Below, piece by piece: positions 7,233-14,024 of a stretch of 14,024 nucleotides of DNA (positions are counted from its first letter, which is position 1; every line of letters begins with the position of its first letter). Source of the stretch: Sphingobium sp. CCH11-B1. Lineage in GTDB: Bacteria; Pseudomonadota; Alphaproteobacteria; Sphingomonadales; Sphingomonadaceae. The position numbers and the translations under genes were made by a program. The notes beneath the pieces are model-generated. The model saw nothing but the letters and a program-made list of their open reading frames with translations. It was not told where the DNA came from and searched no databases. The stretch lies in contig NZ_LSJY01000160.1 in the NCBI RefSeq assembly GCF_001556865.1, forward strand, positions 1 to 14,024, in the 5' to 3' direction.

Positions 7233-8201
7233 GTGAACCAGCTCGCCCTCCAGCCCGCTCCCGCTCCCGCGTTGGCGCTGCCGGCGCTGGTCGCATCGGC
7301 CGACAACGCCACGCAACGCCGCTTCCTTGAGTTCTTCGCGGTCACCATCCGCAACGCGCATACGCGGCGCGCCTACGCGCGTGCCGCGAGTGAGTTTTTG
7401 GCATGGTGCGATGCGCGCGGAGTCGTGTCGGTCGCCGCGGTGCAGCCGCTCCACGTTGCGGCATGGATCGAGGCGCTGGGGCGCGAGGTGAGCGCGCCCA
7501 CGGTCAAGCAGCAGCTCGCCGGCGTGCGCCACCTGTTCGATTGGCTGGTGACGGGCCAAGTGGTGCCGACGAACCCGGCAGCGTCGGTGCGCGGGCCGGC
7601 GCACAGCGTGCGGCGCGGCAAGACCCCCGTGCTGGCCCCCGACGAGGCGCGGCGGCTGCTCGATGCGATCGACGTGACCACGCCCGCCGGGCTTCGCGAT
7701 CGGGCGCTGATCGGGCTGATGGTCTATTCGTTCGCGCGGATAGGCGCGGCGCTGGCGATGCGGGTTGAGGACGTGTTCGTGCAGAATCGGCGGCTATGGG
7801 TTCGGCTGCACGAGAAGGGCGGCAAGCGGCACGAAATGCCCTGCCACCACAATCTGGAAGAGTATATGACCGCCTACATCGATGGCTGCGATCTACGCGA
7901 GGATCGCAAAGGGCCGCTGTTCCGCACGATCGCGCGGGGCACCAGGCGACTAAGCGACACCCCCCTGCCCCAGGCGAGCGCGTTTCAGATGGTGCGACGG
8001 CGCGCCGCGGCGGCCGGGATCGAGACGGCGATCGGCAACCATTCGTTCCGCGCGACAGGGATCACCGCCTACCTGAAGAACGGCGGCACGTTGGAGCGCG
8101 CCGCGACGATGGCGAACCATGCCTCCACGCGCACCACCCAGCTTTACGATCGCCGTCCCGACGACGTGACGCTGGATGAGGTGGAACGGGTGTTGATCTA
8201 G
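7233..8201 (+). CDS. Tyrosine recombinase / integrase (phage integrase family)
   Basis: Cuts and rejoins DNA through a 3'-phosphotyrosine intermediate. The 322-residue protein has a SAM-like core-binding domain at about residues 25-115 (TQRRFLEFFAVTIRNAHTRRAY...) and a catalytic domain after about 130. The catalytic set is visible: Arg169 in YSFARIGAAL, the beta-hairpin Lys region HEKGGKRHEMP (about 195-205), His270 and Arg273 in NHSFRATG, His296 in ANHAST, and Tyr305 in TTQLYDRR. The start is GTG 7233, two bases after the previous gene's stop; the open frame extends upstream but overlaps that gene. It resembles XerC/D-like integrases found on plasmids and islands. The target site is unknown; the inverted-repeat region at 6692-6785 is one candidate. 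An intact active site indicates a functional enzyme. Confidence 0.9.
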   Translation: MNQLALQPAPAPALALPALVASADNATQRRFLEFFAVTIRNAHTRRAYARAASEFLAWCDARGVVSVAAVQPLHVAAWIEALGREVSAPTVKQQLAGVRHLFDWLVTGQVVPTNPAASVRGPAHSVRRGKTPVLAPDEARRLLDAIDVTTPAGLRDRALIGLMVYSFARIGAALAMRVEDVFVQNRRLWVRLHEKGGKRHEMPCHHNLEEYMTAYIDGCDLREDRKGPLFRTIARGTRRLSDTPLPQASAFQMVRRRAAAAGIETAIGNHSFRATGITAYLKNGGTLERAATMANHASTRTTQLYDRRPDDVTLDEVERVLI

Positions 8202-8232
8202 GCGTTGTCGCTGCGCTCTGATTGGAGGAGGC

Positions 8233-8319
8233 ATGATTCGTTCAGAACTCATCCAGAAGCTGATGCAGTGTAATCCTGATCTATCCGCCAAGGATCTCGA
8301 GCGGTTGGTGGCGAGCGTA
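8233..8319 (+). pseudogene. Truncated ihfB-like gene (N-terminal fragment of IHF beta subunit)
   Basis: A strong ribosome site (GGAGGAGG) precedes ATG 8233. The first 26 residues, MIRSELIQKLMQCNPDLSAK followed by DLERLV, match the N-terminus of integration host factor beta (MIRSEL...NP.L...D.ER.V). After that the similarity stops abruptly: the continuation VGGDERDDAREPPAYRPK lacks the FF.EI..AL segment, the GFGAF beta-arm and the RNP region. The frame runs on to 8643 antisense through the MFS gene, which is not credible as protein. No other frame resumes the IHF sequence. So this is a 5' fragment with a breakpoint near 8312-8320. It lies 31 bp downstream of the recombinase in the same orientation. 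It might instead be a short novel protein with an IHF-like start, but truncation is the simpler reading. Confidence 0.65.
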
Positions 8320-8403
8320 GGCGGCGACGAACGCGACGACGCTCGCGAGCCGCCAGCTTATCGGCCGAAGCCCGCTGATGACGGGGCCGCGCATGCGCGT
8401 CTA

Positions 8404-11819
<3,416 letters not shown>

Positions 11820-11823
<4 letters not shown>

Positions 11824-12092
11824 AGCTCTACGGCGCCTCGTGTCGAGAGATCCTCAAGAGCCGCGATGACATCGGTCGCGATCACGTCGCGCGGCGCATC
11901 GAAGCTCGCGGCGAGATCCTCCACGATCGCATCAATGGTTCGTGCGCCACCGACCAGCTTTAGGATCTCGACCGCGATCTCGTCGGGCATGAACAGCTTC
12001 TCGGGCGCGAGAAGCACCCAGGCATTGCGCACGGAATCGAAGCGGAACTTGACGCCGCGCCGGAAGGCGGGAGCCGATGATCCATCCGCCAT
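11820..12092 (-). CDS. pqqD: PqqD, PqqA-binding chaperone
   Basis: A 90-residue RiPP recognition element that binds the PqqA peptide and delivers it to PqqE. The sequence has the family pattern: FRRGVKFRFDSVRNAWVLLAPEK at about 10-32, the winged-helix strand/turn region, and the helical part EIAVEILKLVGGARTIDAIVEDLA at about 38-61. The same frame is open far upstream through pqqC, but the ATG at 12090-12092 is the family start and shares one base with the pqqC stop (TGATG). Its own stop overlaps the pqqE ATG. It is a separate protein here, not fused to PqqC as in Methylobacterium. Confidence 0.93.
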
Positions 12093-12841
12093 CAGCTCTC
12101 CCCCGGAACAAAGGCGCCAGGCGGAATCATGCCTGGCGAGACATAGGCGAGATAGAGGCCGTCGAGCTGGCACCACAGGACGTCGCATTTGAAGCGCAGC
12201 GCGGCGAGCACCGCCTGCTGCTTCTCGATCGTATTGGCATGCTGCTTGACATAGGTCAGCGCCCACTTGCTGTCCTGCGGCGCTTGCGTGAGGCGCGGGG
12301 TAAAATAGGCGAGCGTCTCTTCGGTGATCCAGTCGTAGTTGGTGAGCATGCCGGAGACTCGCTCGGCGATGATGGTCGGCGAGAACAGCTCGGTCAGCGA
12401 GGACGCGATGGCTTCGAGCAGCGTCCTGTCGCGAACGAAGTGCACATAGGCATCCACGGCGAAGCGCGTCTCGGGCAGGATTTGGGCGGCGCTCTCGACC
12501 AGGGCGCGGTCGAGTCCCACCCCTTCGGCCAGCTTCAGCCAACGTTCGATGCCGCCGGGCTTGTCGCCATCGCCGTCATGATCCTCGATCCGCCGGCGCC
12601 ATTCGCGGCGCATCTCGGCGGTGGGCAGGCGCGCCATCAGCGTCGCGTCCTTCGCCGGGATGCTAGCTTGGTAATAATAGCGGTTGAGCGCCCATGCCTG
12701 GACCTGCGCCGGGTCGAGCTTGCCGTCATGGAGCAGGCGGTGGAAGGGATGGTGGATATGGTATCGCTCGCCGCCGATCTGGCGCATCACGGCCTCCAAC
12801 TCATCGGCGCTCAGCAATCGGGGGGCGGCCGTTTCCGTCAT
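12092..12841 (-). CDS. pqqC: PqqC, cofactorless oxidase for the final step of PQQ synthesis
   Basis: Catalyses ring closure and eight-electron oxidation of AHQQ to PQQ using O2, without metal or cofactor. The 249-residue, all-helical protein starts at ATG 12839-12841, which overlaps the pqqB stop by 4 bases; an in-frame ATG 36 bp upstream lies inside pqqB and is not favoured. Active-site residues known from the Klebsiella enzyme are visible with a constant +3 offset: Arg53, Gln57, Lys63, Arg83, His87, Glu150, Tyr178, Arg182 and Lys217. The exception is the position equivalent to His154, which is Ile157 here (ELFSPTIIAER). The motif YHIHHPFH is at 27-34, and the C-terminal GMIPPGAFVPGES is typical. 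Expected to be functional, although the substitution deserves attention. Confidence 0.95.
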   Translation of the reverse strand: MTETAAPRLLSADELEAVMRQIGGERYHIHHPFHRLLHDGKLDPAQVQAWALNRYYYQASIPAKDATLMARLPTAEMRREWRRRIEDHDGDGDKPGGIERWLKLAEGVGLDRALVESAAQILPETRFAVDAYVHFVRDRTLLEAIASSLTELFSPTIIAERVSGMLTNYDWITEETLAYFTPRLTQAPQDSKWALTYVKQHANTIEKQQAVLAALRFKCDVLWCQLDGLYLAYVSPGMIPPGAFVPGES

Positions 12842-13740
12842 AGCATGAATTCCATGCCGTCTTCCCCGATGGTCCATCCGGCGGTTTCCGCTTCCGCCCG
12901 CTCCGGGCTGTCGGCGAGAAGAACGGGGTTGCTGTTGTTCATGTGAATGATGACCTTGCGCCTCACCGGAACGGTGCGGAAGGCCTCGATCGTGCCTTGC
13001 GGTCCCGAGAGGCTCATATGTCCCATGCGCTGGCCTGTCTTGCCACCGAAGCCGGCGGCCACCATCTCATCATCGCGCCAGAGCGTGCCGTCGAAGAAGA
13101 CGATATCGACGCCGACGAGTTGGGCGCGCAGATCCTCGGGCATGGCCGCGCAACCCGGAATGAAGAGCATGCGCTTGTCGCCCTCGACGATTTCTAGCCC
13201 CACGGTCGTATCATCGACGACGATGGGCGGCGGTTCGCTGCCGCTTTCGAGATAGAGTGGCACTTTCCCTGGCACGGCGAAGAAGCGCGCGGTCAATCCT
13301 GGCTCCAGCGTGAAAGGCACGCCGAGTTGCTCGACGCTGCGCGTCACGACATCGCGCGCGAGCACCTCGAAGATCGGATTGGCGTCGAGCACGTCATGAA
13401 TCCGGTGCGAAGCGTGGAGCGTGAAGGGCTGGCGCTCGCGTAGGGTCAGAAGCCCCGCGACTACATCCACATCGCCGCCGGTAAGCACGACGCCCGCGAT
13501 CGGCGTATGCCGAAGGCCATCGCGCGGGTGCAGCGCCGGCGTGTCGTTGATCTGCTGGCGCAGATCGGGCGATGCGTTGAGCACGAACCAGCGCTCCCCG
13601 TCACGGCTAACCGCGACGCTGGTCTGGGTTCGCGATTTCGCTAGGGGGTCGCCGCTGCGGGCGCGCCGGCACCCACCGGCATTGGAATTCCACTGGGGGA
13701 AGCCACCGCCGGCGGCTGCCCCCAGCATAATGATCTTCAT
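12838..13740 (-). CDS. pqqB: PqqB, metallo-beta-lactamase-fold hydroxylase of PQQ synthesis
   Basis: PqqB proteins adopt a metallo-beta-lactamase fold and have been shown to act as iron-dependent hydroxylases on the Glu-Tyr diamino-acid intermediate. The 300-residue protein starts MKIIMLGAAAGGGFPQWNSN and includes NASPDLRQQI (55-64), FFDGTLWRDDEM (215-226), GQRMGHMSLSG (236-246) and KVIIHMNNSNPVL (262-274), all PqqB signatures. Two departures from the Klebsiella/Methylobacterium type are visible. The metal-site DxDH reads Asp90-Val-Asp92-Val93, and the CxCxxC structural zinc motif after FPQWN is SNAGGC, with one Cys only. The ATG at 13738-13740 has no evident ribosome site (GCATCACTCC precedes it), so it probably depends on coupling with pqqA, whose stop is 10 bp upstream. 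The family call is firm. Confidence 0.94.
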   Translation of the reverse strand: MKIIMLGAAAGGGFPQWNSNAGGCRRARSGDPLAKSRTQTSVAVSRDGERWFVLNASPDLRQQINDTPALHPRDGLRHTPIAGVVLTGGDVDVVAGLLTLRERQPFTLHASHRIHDVLDANPIFEVLARDVVTRSVEQLGVPFTLEPGLTARFFAVPGKVPLYLESGSEPPPIVVDDTTVGLEIVEGDKRMLFIPGCAAMPEDLRAQLVGVDIVFFDGTLWRDDEMVAAGFGGKTGQRMGHMSLSGPQGTIEAFRTVPVRRKVIIHMNNSNPVLLADSPERAEAETAGWTIGEDGMEFML

Positions 13741-13750
13741 GGAGTGATGC

Positions 13751-13834
13751 TTAGGCGCTCAGTTCGGCGCAGGCATAGCAGTTGATCTCCGCGCCGAGCG
13801 CGATTTCACGGATTTCGGGTTTCTTCCAAGCCAT
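13751..13834 (-). CDS. pqqA: PqqA, ribosomally made precursor peptide of PQQ
   Basis: A 27-residue peptide, MAWKKPEIREIALGAEIN followed by CYACAELSA. It carries the diagnostic E-x3-Y pair, Glu16 and Tyr20, which PqqE cross-links and which supply all carbons and nitrogens of PQQ. The start is ATG 13832-13834, six bases after AGGAG (13841-13845 on the minus strand). A second in-frame ATG at 13838-13840 touches the ribosome site directly and is unlikely to be used. Cys19 and Cys22 flank the reactive Tyr. pqqB follows after 10 bp. This is the first gene of the seven-gene minus-strand unit and has the only obvious strong ribosome site near its 5' end, consistent with high-level precursor production. 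Confidence 0.96.
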   Translation of the reverse strand: MAWKKPEIREIALGAEINCYACAELSA

Positions 13835-13869
13835 ATCCATCTCCTGACTCTTGTGATGAGCGGAACCAA

Positions 13870-13897
13870 GGTATACTAGCATTTGCGATCATGCAAG
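13870..13897 (-). promoter_or_regulatory. Candidate sigma-70-type promoter for the pqq operon
   Basis: On the minus strand CTTGCA (13892-13897) and TATACC (13870-13875) are separated by 16 bp. The -35 resembles the alphaproteobacterial CTTGAC. The -10 lies 35 bp before the pqqA start codon, leaving a short leader. The IS6100 end at 13940 is 42 bp upstream of the -35, so the core promoter is intact, but any farther upstream activator site has been displaced. Confidence 0.45.
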
Positions 13898-13939
13898 AAC
13901 TTAGCGGTCCGCCGGGGCCGCTGATGGCTGCCCCGCAGC

Positions 13940-13953
13940 GGCTCTGTTGCAAA
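13940..13953 (+). repeat. IS6100 terminal inverted repeat (left)
   Basis: GGCTCTGTTGCAAA, the 14-bp end shared by IS6100/IS26-group elements. The partner repeat is outside the window. Confidence 0.9.
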
Positions 13954-14000
13954 AATCGTGAAGCTTGAGCATGCTTGGCGGAGATTGGACGGACGGAACG

Positions 14001-14024
14001 ATGACGGATTTCAAGTGGCGCCAT
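14001..14024 (+). CDS. tnpA: IS6100 transposase, first 8 codons only (runs off the window)
   Basis: ATG at 14001 opens MTDFKWRH, identical to the recalled N-terminus of the IS6100 DDE transposase, at the expected distance of about 60 bp from the terminal repeat. The rest of the gene lies beyond the window. It is transcribed away from the pqq operon. Confidence 0.88.

Larger units (their letters stand above)
13940..14024 (+). mobile_element. Left end of IS6100 (IS6 family), truncated by the window edge
   Basis: The sequence from 13940 begins with the 14-bp IS6100 terminal repeat GGCTCTGTTGCAAA. It then matches the known IS6100 left end (AATCGTGAAGCTTGAGC...) up to the transposase start. IS6100 is widespread in sphingomonad degradative plasmids and other proteobacterial accessory DNA. 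The 8 bases before it (13932-13939, CCCGCAGC) would be the target duplication; the other copy is beyond the window. The remaining roughly 800 bp are not visible. Confidence 0.93.

Noticed and set aside
8341..8350. Palindrome GCTCGCGAGC near the ihfB break as a recombination site
   Set aside because: A single 10-bp GC-rich palindrome is expected by chance at this base composition and has no repeat partner.
12077..12946. 289-codon plus-strand frame opposite pqqC
   Set aside because: The minus strand encodes unmistakable PqqC and the start of PqqD here; the plus frame shows no family.
13806..14024. 72-codon minus-strand frame covering the IS6100 end and the pqqA leader
   Set aside because: It crosses the IS6100 boundary and overlaps pqqA in a different frame, so it is an insertion artefact.

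Overview
The window looks like an accessory, mobile-element-rich segment from a GC-rich alphaproteobacterium, most likely a sphingomonad. The evidence is TonB-dependent receptors of the sphingomonad style, IS6100 at the right edge, a minimal Tn3-family transposon, a tyrosine recombinase, and alphaproteobacterial-type PQQ genes. The genus is inference; no 16S or tRNA gene is present.

Layout: (1) 1-170, the C-terminal tail of a TonB-dependent receptor. (2) 275-4055, a complete 3,781-bp Tn3-family transposon with 38-bp terminal inverted repeats (34 of 38 identical). A perfect 5-bp target duplication (TTGAT) flanks it. It carries only a serine resolvase (tnpR, minus) and a transposase (tnpA, plus), diverging from a probable res site. 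(3) 4431-6575, a full-length Fiu-type siderophore receptor (minus) with a good Fur-box match just upstream. (4) About 6690-8201, a structured region of nested inverted repeats followed by a chain of overlapping small genes that ends in a tyrosine recombinase (plus). (5) 8233-8319, a 5' fragment of an ihfB-like gene that is truncated. (6) 13834 down to 8404, one tightly coupled minus-strand operon: pqqA, pqqB, pqqC, pqqD, pqqE, a proline iminopeptidase-like hydrolase and a 14-TM MFS transporter. (7) 13940 to the window end, the left end of IS6100, 106 bp upstream of the pqqA start.

How it works together: PqqA is the peptide precursor. PqqD presents it to the radical-SAM enzyme PqqE, which cross-links its Glu and Tyr. 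Peptidases then release the linked amino acids, PqqB hydroxylates, and PqqC performs the final ring closure and oxidation to PQQ. No M16-type PqqF/PqqG protease lies in the window. The co-translated S33 peptidase is a candidate for part of the trimming and the MFS protein for export; both roles are inference. The most notable observations are departures from the canonical metal and active-site residues in PqqB (Val at the DxDH histidine, no CxCxxC) and PqqC (Ile where the Klebsiella enzyme has His154). Others are the chained small-ORF/recombinase module next to a broken ihfB, the pseudoknot-like inverted repeats before that module, and an ATA codon where the iminopeptidase start would be expected.
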